Shown: positions 52,100-64,000 of the stretch, in pieces
How positions within the stretch are numbered: the first letter of the stretch is position 1
Layout of the letters: each line of letters starts with the position of its first letter
Origin: Fasciola hepatica
Lineage: Eukaryota > Platyhelminthes > Trematoda > Plagiorchiida > Fasciolidae
DNA length: 64,000 bases
Assembly: GCA_948099385.1 (NCBI GenBank)
Contig: CANUEZ040000028.1
Coordinates: forward strand, 5,146,001-5,210,000
Direction of reading: 5' to 3'
The notes under the pieces: model-generated
The model's database searches: none
What the model saw: the letters and a program-made list of their open reading frames with translations, nothing else
Told to the model about the DNA's origin: nothing
Position numbers and translations under genes: made by a program

Positions 52100-53118
52100 A
52101 CGTGACTCACTATGATGGGGCTGATCCAATGACAGAAGCTGATTGTGTGTTGACCAGAAATCAGTCATACTGTTGAATGCTCCTCTGACATGAACGGTCG
52201 TTTCTGGATCTTCCAGGTTCATTTGAGGTCTCCCGACCCACGGGATGCTAGCATTTCCCTTGCGAGTGTACGTTCTCATACTCCGCCTAAATGAATTTCT
52301 CACCTCGATATCGTATGATCTGTTTCCCGAGCATTTGTTCAATTTTCCTGCTCACCATTGATAAGATCGCCATGTGAAATCGTGAAACCAGTTTTCTTCC
52401 CAATCTCCAAGTTTTGACGGGTCTCCTGCAGTAAGATAGTAACAAGGCTTTTGCGTGTCTCACTTTTTGTTGCAGACGGCATTGTACGTAATCGGGGTGC
52501 TCTAATTTTGCTTTCAAACGATCACCTTCTTCCAGTGTTCGTAGAGATCGGTAAGGCCTAATTTTGAATAGGATGTCCTTCTGTTCCAGTGGCATCATAT
52601 AGCAGTCCTCGCGGGATTCCCTTGCAAAGGTTACTATCTTCAGTGATACCTTTACTGCTTCTTTGGCCTTGCCGTTAGACTGACTACAACGCGGGCTACT
52701 GTTCGACTACGCACTTTCGACAGAATTGCCGGGTTAGAGTACTCTTGAATTTGGTTTTATCATCGGGATAAACTATCTCAAAAATCCTGTGTCAGGAGAA
52801 GCGGGAACATAACCTGTTAGTCACGCTTGTTGTTGTTGTGGTATAGAGCAAGTGGATTTCAAGAATAATCACTAATAATCAGTCAGAACAAGGTGGCTAA
52901 GGTTTCCCGGGGTCGAATAGGCAGTTACCACAACAACGTCGTTCCTTTTCTGGTCTGTTCTGATGAGTGTGCCATAATTCACACTGCGAAATGTAGTCTT
53001 TTATATGACAACCCATCTCCAGTCGGTAGACCAATTGTTTCACTCGGAGAATAGTACCATTTACACCGGAATGCGACAAGTGAAATCTCTTCACCAGTTC
53101 TCTTCTAATGTATTGCAA
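52100..53118 (-). pseudogene. Ty3/gypsy-type integrase remnant
   Basis: Minus strand. The frame starting at 53118 has the integrase zinc-binding region: RRELVKRFHLSHSGVN supplies the two histidines, and CELWH stands where a CxxC pair is expected, so the last cysteine is lost. Downstream, around 52560-52680, SNGKAKEAVKVSLKIV and ARESREDCYMMPLEQKD resemble the end of the integrase catalytic core, where family members have QSNGKAE and a DPYLALLEYR-like block. The following frame (DRLKAKLEHPDYVQCRLQQ) and the one ending near 52100 (RSYDIEV...RRSMRTYTRK) resemble the C-terminal domain. The central DDE segment between the parts is not readable. Neither RT nor LTRs were recognised. In intact elements this enzyme joins the DNA copy into the genome; this copy is inactive. 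Confidence 0.75.
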
Positions 53119-54420
53119 AAGTAGAAGTTTTCGTATAAAATATTAATATATGAAAATAATAATGCGAATAAACATTACGAAAAGGGGACACGCATAAAAT
53201 AAAAGGAATACTACATGTATCTTGAGTTCACTTCAAACTCCGATGAATTGAACATGAAGACGGAGAAAAATTCATGAGTAATAAAGCTCTGAGTAATATA
53301 CTCTATTCTACTTTGCTATTCTAGCCACCCATTGGGAACAGTCAGGTTTTTAGTATGTTTTTTGTACCCTCGAAGGTGATATGACTAAAAAAGCTTTTAT
53401 TGAATATTATTGTAGAAGGGCACACTTGAATGACTTATTTAATAAACCATTATGTCGGGGTCTCCAGTCAAAAAACGGCTTGGATACCTAATTAGAACAC
53501 CGTTATAACTAACATGGTTCAAAAATGCCTAATGATCCCAGTAGAACACAAAAGCATTAGTGCTCAAGGCACTGCTTGTGGGATTTTCATACCGGAAAGC
53601 ACTGCTCAGGCATAAAGCTCGAGTTGTCCATCGATCGCTAAACTTGACATCGACTTGGCTATGGATGAACTGTTGATAAAGTTTCAAATATCTATACAGC
53701 CTCCATTTTTCAAACATATTTCGGAAGCTTATTTTGGTTTTCACTGTTTTATTGATTGTGGAGCTTGAGATTGCGATAATTTACCGGACACGTCAAACAG
53801 CACAGAATTGGAGTGAGGAAGCAAAATGACTTGACAGATGAAATTCTATCAAGTAGGCGGCTACCGGAGTGTCCTTTGAATTTCCTACCATGTAAAAGCC
53901 GTTTGTGAACTTTACTATGCAATACTATTATCAATTTGGGGCCAATTTTTCGAGAGTGATTATGAATGACTAAGTTAAAAACAGACCCGTTATTTTCCTT
54001 CCTTTCAACTTTTCTTAGGACGTAACACGAAGAAGAAATGATGCAGAAAGTCGGTAAACTTACTTCTGTATGACCGTAAAAACAGGTATCACAGTGTCGG
54101 TGACACAATAATTCAGTATTGACTTAGTATCCATATATTCGTCTGGTTACCGCATAGATAACAAGCTTATTATTAGGACTAACTGCCTGTAAAGTAAATT
54201 TAGAGGATGAACAACGCATCAGTCGAAAAACGTTTGTGACGGTCTTAAATCTCAGACTCGAAATACTTCTCTATGCATATCTAATAATCCACTAGTGACA
54301 CGCAATGTGAAATTCGGTGAATGGCCCTGCGAGCGAACCGGAACAAACATGGTTTTGTATATGAGTAGTAGGAAATTAGATTAGCAGAATATGGTTCATC
54401 TTGCCATAATAATACTGAAA
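53119..54420. other. anonymous DNA, no gene recognised
   Basis: Where upstream gypsy RT and RNase H should be on the minus strand, no motif is legible. Confidence 0.45.
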
Positions 54421-54568
54421 TCATCATTGAAAAGTGTACAGCTCTTTTGTCCTTGTTTGGAATCATCGGCAGCGTACATCCACTGAGACCCCACTGAGGC
54501 TCGAACCCGGGATGAACGGTGGTGAGTCGAACACCTAACCACCGGGCTATCCGGGCTGCCCCTCAACG
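54421..54568 (-). mobile_element. hammerhead SINE (family 2), copy d
   Basis: Sense strand minus. The best-kept tRNA-like head of the family: GGCAGCCCGGATAGCCCGG, GGTTAGGTG, then B box CCGGGTTCGAGCC (complement of 54498-54510). It is followed by TCAGTGGATGTACGCTG and the hammerhead-like core. The tail stops soon after the ribozyme region. Confidence 0.75.
54436..54478 (-). ncRNA. hammerhead-like motif, family 2 copy d
   Basis: CCGAUGA replaces CUGAUGA, helix II is UUCC-AAACAA-GGAC, and GAAA has become AAAA. The following AGAGCUGUA preserves part of the AGCUGU helix III. Inactive by these core changes. Confidence 0.55.
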
Positions 54569-56950
54569 GTTTTCTTGGATGTTGGTAGTATGGCTTGCTG
54601 GCAATAACTAACACTTTGAATGTTAGTAGTTTCTGTTATTTTAATCTGTCATTAGGGACGAATTCACAATGAAATGACCGCAAGTACCACCGTCAGGAAT
54701 CCGCCTATCTTGGCTGAGCAAGCACACGAACACGCACCCAAACACGCACCCGAACGCAAACGGATCGATTTCACTTTTGCTTGTGGGCTGGAACGGATTG
54801 ATGTCCACGAACAACGGAGAAAAAAAAACTGAAGGTATGAGCCAATTCAAAGGTCCAGCTGGTCAATTGACCAGACGGATAACGATGCCAAGTACGCAGT
54901 TGTAGGATGAATATAAAATAGAAAGTATCCAGAGGAATGGGTGACAGAATTGCATACTCTGTCCTAATACCTAGTAAATACCATTACTAGACTTGTTGGT
55001 TATTGTAAGCACTGTCTACGGCCCATACATAACGATAAACAGACTTGTACATCGAGCTTTCTTATATCACAGTGGTATTCTATTGATGATGAAGAGCGAT
55101 ACAAAGTCACGCAAACTACCGTCAGTTGATAATTCATCCTGATACCTGTGAGATCCTTATCCATATATAGTGGGGTTAAGTTTCCAGTATTCTAGGGGGA
55201 TATTACAATCTCTATGGATGTACTCAAGATTACTTTTCGCTCAAGTTTGATACGTTCACAAAGACAGAGTACTAGTTATTGCCAACTGTTTAGATGTAGG
55301 TTCAATAGAAAGAAGGTTTAGGGGTTAGGGTTGCTTTTCCCTGGCCAAACTATTCGTCATATTCTCAGGGAGAACCTAGCCCTATAGAAATGTCTTGGAG
55401 AACCGCATACGGCAGCTGTAGTAAGGCCAGCTACCGCAGTGAGCAGCACAACAACGAAACTGTCTACCACCAAAAGTAGAGAGCGGCATTGGCCAGGTTT
55501 GGACCCTGTGACTCAAGTTGCATTATTTGAAATTTAGACCTCTTGGTCACCATCGGTTCGAACTAACAACTTTGTTCCATACCTGTCCGTATATGAGGAG
55601 AATTTACCTTCAATTGGCTTTGATTCTCTTGCAAAGACCTGCTACTCACACGACTCAATCCCTTTCGAGGCTATCAGTCTCGGGCTTTCACTGAACGGAA
55701 GTGATACATTAGAAAGACATAATAACACCGCATTTCGAACCAGTACTGCATCCCGTTTTTGGGTAGTCTGATTGAGAGGCGAAGTCAAATCCATTCTCCC
55801 TTAGTCTGTAACCAAGATGAATCAGTACTAATTTATGCATGGGAAAGCAACCCAACTGACATAAAATACACATGACTCAGCTGGTCATCGTAGAATAAGA
55901 ATGTTAGTGAAAATAAACCAATGACAGCTCAATGAAGGTTAAGAGTATCCCGCTCCTTGTGTCAGATAATCATTCGGCTGAAGAATAACATTTATTTAAC
56001 AGCACCTTTCTGAGTAACTGTCTGCGTTCTTTCTAGCGCCAGTGATGACGGCAGTCAGCTGCTGAACAGAGCAGCACCAGCTGATTCGATTGGAGACGAC
56101 GATATTGAAGATCGTCGCAAATTTTAGTTCGCGGCATCGGTGGAATGAGCAGAGATCAGTCAGATTTGTCTATAGGCCCTTCTCAACTGAACAAGGTTAA
56201 AGACTTATCTGTAAAATGCATAGTCTGGATAGATCCTCCGTGCGACTGACCGGATTGAAACGACGTTTGTCGGCGATATTTTCGATCTTTTAAGAGACAG
56301 TTGAAATGTAGAATTCATTTTTACCAATCACTTAAGTCCCTGGTGCAGATTCGGGTTCAACTTTTTCAGTATATGTTCGAACAGAATCGTGAGAATAATA
56401 AAACCCAATGAAATTCTTGTGTTTTTTGCTTTCTCATTGCCAGATTTTGTTTCCACTCACAAATCTTGCTGATGCAAATGTTAGGAATTTGATGGATGCT
56501 CCGATATGAAAAGTTTACCGTGGACACGATTTAGCAACTCAGAAGTAGACATTGGAACGATTAATTTATCGATTTCTTTGAGCATAAGTGTAAAACTTGT
56601 TATCAGAAGTGATTTCCTGCTCAAATATGATGTGGACCGTTGCATTCAGGTACGGTAAAGTGCTTATATGCGAGAATGAAGCAGAGCCATTCGAAGTAAT
56701 CTAAAAAATAGACTATCAAAGTGCCACCTTTTTGTCTGTACGCAGTACATCGCGGCCTTGAGACTGGCAATTTTGTTCTAAATAACTGATCTCAAGTATT
56801 CTTATACTTATTATAAGCATTATATCTCAGGATAAAGACAACTGTTCGTACCAGGAGGAGTACTGGCTTTCCGAAATGGTACTGTTTTGAAAGCCTGTTT
56901 CGTGCAGGATGAGAGTGGGTTCCGTGAATGTTTCACCTGAAAAGTTGTCA
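54569..56950. other. anonymous DNA, no gene recognised
   Basis: A short CACGCACCCAAACACGCACCCG tandem lies near 54727-54755. Nothing else recognised. Confidence 0.4.
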
Positions 56951-57163
56951 TACATCATCATCCTTATTATCACTATGATCATCGTCACCCAAATTATAAT
57001 AGTTATCTTCATAAACAATTTCGTCGTTATCGTTACCCAACTAATAGTAATAATCATTATTGCCATCACCCTTATCGTCATCATTATAATCACAATAATA
57101 ATGATAATATTAATAATAATAATAATAATAGTGATCATCACCATTATCATTATCCGTACCACT
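56951..57163. repeat. cryptic (ATT/ATC) simple-sequence region
   Basis: About 210 bases of mixed ATT, ATC and ATA triplets give long poly-isoleucine frames on both strands. These are artefacts of composition and should not be read as membrane proteins. Confidence 0.85.
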
Positions 57164-58610
57164 ATATTTGACACAGCTTTGTAAATAGAAGCATGTAATC
57201 AACTAGAGAAAACAAAAACAACGTACTTCATGCGTATCTCCGGAACTCGATTAAAAGGGGTCCCAGTATAAGTGAAAAAAACTATTTATGCGAAGAAATG
57301 ACTCAGAAGAAAAGGCTGTGAATAACGTGGTGTGTATTTTCAAGCGAAGCCTCATCATCCTTGTGCAGTTTATCGTTTGAACGGTAGCTCTGTAATCGAA
57401 CCAGAATGTTCCTTGTGCTCACCATATTGGTTACAAAGCCCTTAGATTCCATGACCGGCCAATAACCAACGTGGTTGGTATTAGAGTATCTCTGTGATTT
57501 AGGTACGCTCATCTTTCCTCAAAAAAGTGCTAAATTTCTAGTCTCACTGATGATGACAGTAATTCATTTCTCTGGCTTTCCCCATTGATTTTTAGGACAC
57601 TAAAATTTTGATTCTGAGTATGAGTACAAAATATGCTCACATCTTGTCATCATTTTCACTTTGAATGATGATTCGTTCCAAGTTCATGGCATTTAGTCTG
57701 ATACCGTTTTGTGGGTAGACATCTAGACTGTATGGAAATGGAACATAGGTTCAGGATTCAGCAGTACTTTTTTGGTAATTTGGTGGAAATCGAACATCGA
57801 GGCAATCACAGATTCGCTGTCTCTCTATGCATGTATTCAATAGTTTTTTCCCCCGAATGCTGCATTCTTTCTACCTTTCATCAAATTCCGCCAATTGTCA
57901 CATGGTTCCGAGTGTACGTATGCGTGTAAGTGTATCAGGCAAACACACGATTTCTGTTTTTCACCCTAATGACTGTATTTTGTTATGAATAAATGAACTG
58001 AAAGCATAATCGGTTACTTTTTGGCATAACGCGAAAGCTACGGGGCCATTTAGAGGTGCATAGCTTTACTGGGGTACAGAACACTGGATAGGTACAAACC
58101 AGCGCGTGTTCCCATGCTCGCTGTTTCTTGTGGGGTTGGCAGATATACCCACGGTCCCGGTGTAGAACTAATCAAATAAGCACACACACACACACACATT
58201 TGTCGAAGCTTTTCCAATAGTTGCACACAAAAAACAATGCAAGTTTTGCAACCTGCTGATAATAGGTCTTTCTCATCTCTGCCATGAAAATCTACTTCTA
58301 GTCACTACCCAAGGAAATCTGGAAGCATAAACAAGCTGTCTGTTGCTGAAGGCCCATGCGATCGGGCCATAGTCTGATCACATAAAACCGATCTTTCCCT
58401 CGAATCTGTGTGTTGTATATTCTTTATTCCAGCCACAAGACTGTCTAAATTGTTCCTCCTTCTAAGATGGTTAGCGTGTTAATGGTCCCCAAAGGTAGGT
58501 CTATTGTCGTCGGAGCCTATCACTGTGCTGAGAACGGGTTGTTGCCTTTGAAAAGACTAAAGGAAGAGCACTATATCATGCAGTGGTGACGTTAAATAAA
58601 CCACCTAGAG
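57164..58610. other. anonymous DNA with a short CA run
   Basis: Apart from a CA run at 58181-58198, nothing recognised. Confidence 0.45.
58181..58198. repeat. (CA)9 microsatellite
   Basis: A short CA run of about 18 bases. Confidence 0.9.
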
Positions 58611-58790
58611 GCAACCCAGATAGCCCGGTTGTTCGCTGTTCCATTCACAATCGTTCTCCCCAAGTTTGAGGACCAGTAGGGGCCCGGTGGATGTGCTCTG
58701 CTGATAACTATTACCAAGGATGAAACAGCTGTACAGCACTTCCATTATGTTCATTGGTGAGTTGAGCGTACACACTGTAGGACAAATCTC
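58611..58790 (+). mobile_element. hammerhead SINE (family 2), copy e
   Basis: Sense strand plus. The head has CAGATAGCCCGG and a decayed B box (AAGTTTGAGGACC). This is followed by GGCCCGGTGGATGTGCTCTG, the hammerhead region, and the tail TTCATTGGTGAGTTGAGCGTACACACTGTAGG, which matches copy c. Confidence 0.75.
58693..58739 (+). ncRNA. hammerhead ribozyme motif, family 2 copy e
   Basis: GUGCUCUG (58693-58700) can pair with CAGCAC (58734-58739) as helix I, with two unpaired bases on the 5' side. CUGAUAA (58701-58707) has one core change from CUGAUGA. GAAAC (58722-58726) and the self-complementary ACAGCUGU (58725-58732) follow, with A at the cleavage position. Helix II is disrupted. Helices I and III are the best preserved of the family, although the core change probably stops cleavage. 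Confidence 0.6.
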
Positions 58791-60622
58791 ACCTCATAAG
58801 TCACTCATCGATTACCATGAAAAGTTTCAGAGGTATTTCAAATATTGCTATTCGATGACAAATTACGTTTCAGTTTTTGTGCTTTTGACACAAGTGTCAG
58901 GGTACGAACAACAAGTCATCGTACATGACAAACTAAGGACAGACTCCTTTCCGGTTATTCGTAATGAAACCAGCGCGTACTATTCTGTATAATTCAGTGT
59001 TTCACTTGTTGAATCGTTTCCCCTTGTGTATTGTAGCTTGTGTATTGCGAGTTACTGGCTTCATGGAATACGTTTTGAACACAATATTTTGACAACTTTG
59101 TTTTGTTTATGTCGTACCGTATCGCCCGGCGTGAAAAAGTGCCGTGAATTTCTGTCCGATTCGTGCATAATCGTTATCAGCTCGCACTCAAATACATCTT
59201 AAGGAAACTCGGATGTCCGATTTTCGGTCAGGAAGTATTTTTACTGATCGTAGATTGCCATGACCATCACGGTACAACAGTTAGTTCCAACGAATCCCGG
59301 TGGGATACAGAATAAAATAAAGAAAATAATACCATGCCATACATTTTATTATGAACAAAGAATCTATAAGAAAATGGCACCCTGCTTGATGGTGAGTCTC
59401 AGTGATAACGGGACTGAACTAAAGCAGGCCAATGAGTCATCGATGTTGACTAGTAAAACCAGTGATTTCCATCTGCTTTCAAGCTGAGGTTGGATAGAAG
59501 CTTCTTGCTGCAAATATGAACAAGAAGCCGCAAAGACAGACAGACGATTGAGGAGACGGTCGACCTGTGAAATATAGGAAGAGAGTAAATAACTTGTGCA
59601 ATGTAGAACGTCTTACTAAATGTACCAAGCTCGTGGTCACTGGTGCTCTGTCGTGACTACGTGCGAGGCAGTCATCAGGATGTTCCAACGTTCACCAAAT
59701 AGTTGAAGCGTCACGGACATTGTGTCACAGTCAGAAAAATAATTAAGCAATAAAACACTTTTTAAATATTAAAATCTCTTCAAGTTGAAAATTTCGCGTG
59801 CCGTTTTCAAACCAGTCATGTAAACCAATGAGTGTAACAATCGAATGGATTTTAGAACAGTGAATAACAACAAGATAGTTTATCAGAAAGATAGCAAATC
59901 GAAAGTTTTGCACAGTGATCAATCAAAATCCAAGGACCGTAAAACTATGGGTGTTTTAAGCAAAACAGAAAAAATATATATTTACCAAACGGAAGGTGAG
60001 AAAGGCAGTGGGTGCCAGTGCAAACGCTTTTCGTAGTGAAAAAGGAGGCACGTAATAATAGTGAACAGGGTTGGGCAATTTAAGAACCGTCCATTCCGTT
60101 TTGGAATCCCAATTTGTGATGAATGTTTGGGGACGAAACCGTGTGCGATCATTACTTTTGTCACACTTTACGCTATTATTCTAGCTAGATACAAGTTTTC
60201 TCACTAGATGGTCAGATTAACTGTTTTTCGGTAGATTGACTCATTTTGTAAGTGCCCACCGAGAACTCCTATGATGGTTTAATTTTTTCAATTGATGATG
60301 GATAACTGCTGAACTCAGTAACAGATGGGCTATATTCCAAAGGCAGCGAGCGAACGATTGACTGTTAGCACCCGCAACTCTAAAGCCTCGCGAAATTTCC
60401 TTTTGCATTGGACCAACGGACTTTATTGATCGTAAAAGTGCCTCGAGATAAGTTACCCGCGATAACCAAGACGTCGGATAATTCCGATCGATAACGGATG
60501 AAGACTTTTTATTCACACCATTTTTTCTTTTTAGATGCAGTATTTGATAAAAAGGATTTTTATTAATTCAGAAAACCTGATTAATTCCTCTATCGTAGAC
60601 CTATTTATTTGCTTTCTAGAAG
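58791..60622. other. anonymous DNA, no gene recognised
   Basis: Short frames only, none with a known motif. Confidence 0.45.
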
Positions 60623-60636
60623 ACATTTCTAATTGT
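60623..60636. repeat. 14-bp direct repeat, left (putative target-site duplication)
   Basis: ACATTTCTAATTGT occurs here and again, without mismatch, at 60877-60890, bounding the SINE at 60634-60835 plus about 41 bases of tail. Confidence 0.6.
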
Positions 60637-60835
60637 AATGGAAAATCCGCTTGCATTCACATCGAGAAGTCGGAAGCCGCGAGCCGGAGACGAACCGGTG
60701 ACCCTCCGCACACCGGGCAGACGCTCTACCAGCTGAGCTACCGCGATCTAGACGGTCCGGTGTGAATAACGCAAGTGAATAATCCATAAAGCCCGAACCA
60801 CTGTTCCAATGAATGCAAGTGGATTTTCCATTACA
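60634..60835 (-). mobile_element. tRNA-SINE family 1 with terminal inverted repeats
   Basis: The ends are 26-base inverted repeats (60634-60659 and 60810-60835) differing at one position. They are the GGATTTTCCATTACA tail of family 1 in both orientations. Inside, on the minus strand, is the best-preserved tRNA-like head of the family (60676-60747). It has acceptor-like ATCGCGG/TCGCGGC, D arm GCTC/GAGC, anticodon arm TCTGC/GCGGA with a CCGGTGT loop, and T arm CCGG/CCGG. The right half keeps only a tail. The structure is therefore a full minus-sense copy joined head-to-head to a 5'-truncated plus-sense copy. A perfect 14-bp direct repeat flanks the whole (60623-60636 and 60877-60890), pointing to LINE-type target-primed insertion as one unit. 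Confidence 0.75.
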
Positions 60836-60876
60836 TACGATTCAGGCTCCTTGTGCCAACTATAAATTCTCTGAAT

Positions 60877-60890
60877 ACATTTCTAATTGT
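60877..60890. repeat. 14-bp direct repeat, right (putative target-site duplication)
   Basis: Second copy of ACATTTCTAATTGT; see the left copy at 60623-60636. Confidence 0.6.
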
Positions 60891-61860
60891 TCTTATAAAC
60901 CAACCATCACCGCGTGAATCACATTTGTAGGCATCAGATTTTCATATCATATCATATCGACCAGATACTGACGGCTAGTAGACTCATAAGTTTACACGTG
61001 TCTCGAAAACAAAAGAGAAACCTGCCTTCGTAGTGAACTTACAGCCTCGGTAAACTTAAGACTAGGTACCGCATTGCACTCTAGACTGTCTGCCTCAACT
61101 ACAATCGGCATTCTGATACATCTTGTCCAAACAAACCTATATGAGTTCTGCTTGGATGTAAGCATTTTTGGCACCAGGTGATCAACAAGATTAACTACCC
61201 ACTCAAAGGACCAGCATAAATCAATCGGTCGGGTGGCATAAAACGTGACTCATAAATAGTCAAGTGGGTCTACTTGCCTGTTCTCTGTACTCCGTCGTGG
61301 GCTGACCATTTTTTGGCATCACATAGCTCATTTGAACTGAGCAAGAAGAGAAAGTCATAGACATAGAAATGCTGTTTGACAATATCGATTTCAGACTAAG
61401 ATCTATTCGGCTGTGTTGTTGTTCGTGGTCATTGCTCACCTACTTGGCTTTTGTTCCCAGTGTATGTTTCGTGTGTATTGTTTGAAAAATGGAGAAAAAT
61501 GCCGGTTTTGTCGTACTGTGGCTATCAGCACTACTAATCTTGAAAATGATGGCTTCTGGATTACAAAGCTAAGGTTCCATCAACACTACTAAAGCTACAC
61601 ATCACTTCTGGTAATTCACAAAGTAATTTAAAAGCAACACATGCTCACGTATCAACGTTGCCTTACAGTGTCTGACAGCGAGCTTTTACTTAACCTCAAA
61701 AATTATCCATCAGGCATTGTTAGTCTATCCCCGAGTAGCAACGCGATTAACCGCAGCCGAATGAAGGACAGTAATTATATTCTGAGCCAGTTACCTGTGA
61801 GAAGAAAATTTCACGCAACCAGTACAACACCGCTTTGTTTCCTTGATTTAAATTGCTTTC

Positions 61861-61863
<3 letters not shown>
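60891..61863. other. anonymous DNA, no gene recognised
   Basis: Nothing recognised apart from a small ATCAT tandem near 60943-60956. Confidence 0.45.
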
Positions 61864-61933
<70 letters not shown>

Positions 61934-61995
61934 TACACACATACACACACACAAACACAAACACAAACACAAACACCTACACAAACACACACACA
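61864..61995. repeat. compound (CT)n(CA)n microsatellite
   Basis: About 56 bases of CT followed by about 76 bases of CA units with CATA and CAAA variants. Frames across it are artefacts. Confidence 0.97.
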
Positions 61996-62399
61996 ATAAT
62001 TCTCCTGTATGCAGGATTTTCATTACCGAAACTTTCATAGATCCGTGCACTGGAATAAACTGAGGCACCCAAATTAAAGACTCATTTACCCTCCAATATG
62101 TCCGCTCACTTCCTCCCAGCATGAAATTCCGTTAGACCAGATTTCTTATCGCGGAAAGCAAAGGCGCTTCTAAAAAAGATGACGTGTTCAACAACAAAGT
62201 ACCACATTAGCGCAAAGTAGGTGAACAGAATAATCTAACCGACAGGAAGTAGTCCAGGGCAGTAAAAAATCTCAAAGCGATAAGAAGCATGGAATTCGAA
62301 AAAGTGCAATGAAATAATTGAGCAGACGAAGCACGAATTAAACGACTATATAATTATTTACATGATTAAACTTCTATTAATATAACCGCCTAAAGATAA
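61996..62399. other. anonymous DNA before the TATC array
   Basis: Nothing recognised; sequence becomes AT-rich towards the tetranucleotide array. Confidence 0.45.
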
Positions 62400-62605
62400 A
62401 TCAATACACATACATATACATCTATCTAATCTATCTATCTTTCTATGTATCTATCCATCTAAAAATGATCTAACTATAAATCTAATCTATCGATTTAACT
62501 ACCTAACCGTGATCTATTTATCTGATTAAAACTCTAACTAACTGTCAATATACATGATTATCAATCGATCCACCAATTTATTTACTATCTATGTACCTAC
62601 ATAAG

Positions 62606-62639
<34 letters not shown>

Positions 62640-63496
62640 ACTAAATATCTACAGATATATCTAACTGTCAAATCATCTATCCACAAATATATTTTTATCC
62701 ATCTAGAAATCTACCCATCTAAATATCTATTCATCTATTCATCTATCTATCTATATATATATATATCAATGTATCTATCTATGTATATAACTATTTATTT
62801 ATCTAATAATACATTTAGCTATATAAATATTGATATAAATTAATAAATAAATGTTCGTCTATCTAAACAATCAATATACCAGTCTAAATATTTATTTATA
62901 AAAAAAATGAGGATCAATAAAAATTTATAAAAATATCCATTAATTTATTGAAAAAATCTCTAGTGAAATTTCTACATATCTAACTAATTATCATCCAACT
63001 TTAATTTCTAAATATTCATTCATATATCTATCTAACAAAATATCGATTTATACAATATTTCATGTACATATCTATGTCTATCAATCTAGCTAACTACCAA
63101 ACTATCTATCTAAATATCCAATTATCTATCTACCTATGTATGTATCTATGTAACTATCCATCTATCTATCCCTCCATCAATAAAAATACATAATTATCTA
63201 TCCACAAATCAATCTATTATTCACTATATCTATCTATCAAACTAAAAATTCATAGTTCCATATGACAATTTATCGACCATCAATCGATTAATTTATCCAA
63301 ATATCAAAATATCTATGCATTTAAATAAATGTACATCTATACATATATATTTCTCATTCAAACTAACTATATCGCTATCTATCTATCTATTTATGCATCT
63401 ACCTATCTACCTATCTATCTATACATCCATTTATCTATTTACCTATATGTCCATCGACATATGTATCAAAATATCTATTTAACAAACTATCTACCT
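62400..63496. repeat. decayed (TATC)n tetranucleotide region with AT run
   Basis: About 1.1 kb in which TATC or CTAT units are recognisable everywhere but heavily substituted (TAAC, CATC, AAAT variants). There is an AT run at about 62607-62632. It reads as an old array that lost periodicity. Confidence 0.85.

Positions 63497-64000
<504 letters not shown>

Noticed and set aside
52960..52993. CTGATGAG followed by GTGTG...CACAC and GAAA, hammerhead-like
   Set aside because: Helix II does not close directly before GAAA, and the segment is part of the gypsy integrase coding remnant.
56827..57184. Isoleucine-rich frames on both strands that look like membrane proteins
   Set aside because: They lie over a cryptic ATT/ATC region and reflect composition only.
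60676..60747. Functional tRNA gene
   Set aside because: Position 33 and the T loop are altered, and it is embedded in a SINE with a family tail.
60634..60835. DNA transposon (MITE)
   Set aside because: The inverted ends are SINE tails and the flanking duplication is 14 bp, which fits LINE-type insertion better.
61641..62122. 140- and 103-codon frames with Leu-Ser, Thr-His or Arg-Glu runs
   Set aside because: They read through the CT/CA microsatellite.

Overview
This 64 kb window looks like gene-poor, repeat-rich DNA from a metazoan nuclear genome. The best guess is a parasitic flatworm (trematode or cestode). That guess rests on the mixture of decayed Penelope-like elements (PLEs) with a GIY-YIG endonuclease, CR1/L2-like LINEs, a Ty3/gypsy integrase remnant, tRNA-headed SINEs carrying hammerhead ribozyme motifs (as in the schistosome SM-alpha family), and long AT, ACT and TATC microsatellites. 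Base composition is moderately AT-rich by eye. I found no host protein-coding gene, rRNA, intact tRNA or CRISPR array. Introns of a host gene with short exons cannot be excluded.

Layout. 1-6451: mostly anonymous DNA with an AT microsatellite and old tRNA-derived SINE remnants. 6452-8172: the RT and C-terminal part of a LINE on the minus strand, with a damaged catalytic motif. 11822-13165: a PLE pseudogene on the minus strand, split between its RT part and its GIY-YIG part by a large near-palindrome (12169-12735) that holds two head-to-head hammerhead ribozyme copies. Further copies of that ribozyme repeat lie at 16716-16960 and 25065-25205. 28461-31215: a cluster of SINEs, including two inverted head-to-head pairs. 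37870-38172: a long ACT array. 44050-45385: a second LINE, on the plus strand. 49612-50366: a second PLE. 52100-53118: a gypsy integrase remnant. 54421-54568 and 58611-58790: more hammerhead SINEs. 60634-60835: a SINE with terminal inverted repeats, flanked by a 14-bp direct repeat. 61864-61995: a CT/CA compound array. 62400-64000: a decayed and then pure TATC array reaching the window end.

The most interesting theme has two parts. First, two unrelated-looking repeat families each contain a hammerhead core whose helix III is short and self-complementary (ACCGGU in one, ACAGCUGU or AAAGCGCUUU in the other). This suggests minimal or dimer-acting ribozymes. Second, four separate loci, from both ribozyme families and a plain tRNA-SINE family, show the same head-to-head inverted arrangement with the 3' tails facing outward. 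That recurrent architecture may reflect one insertion mechanism, for example target-primed reverse transcription starting from both ends of the target break.
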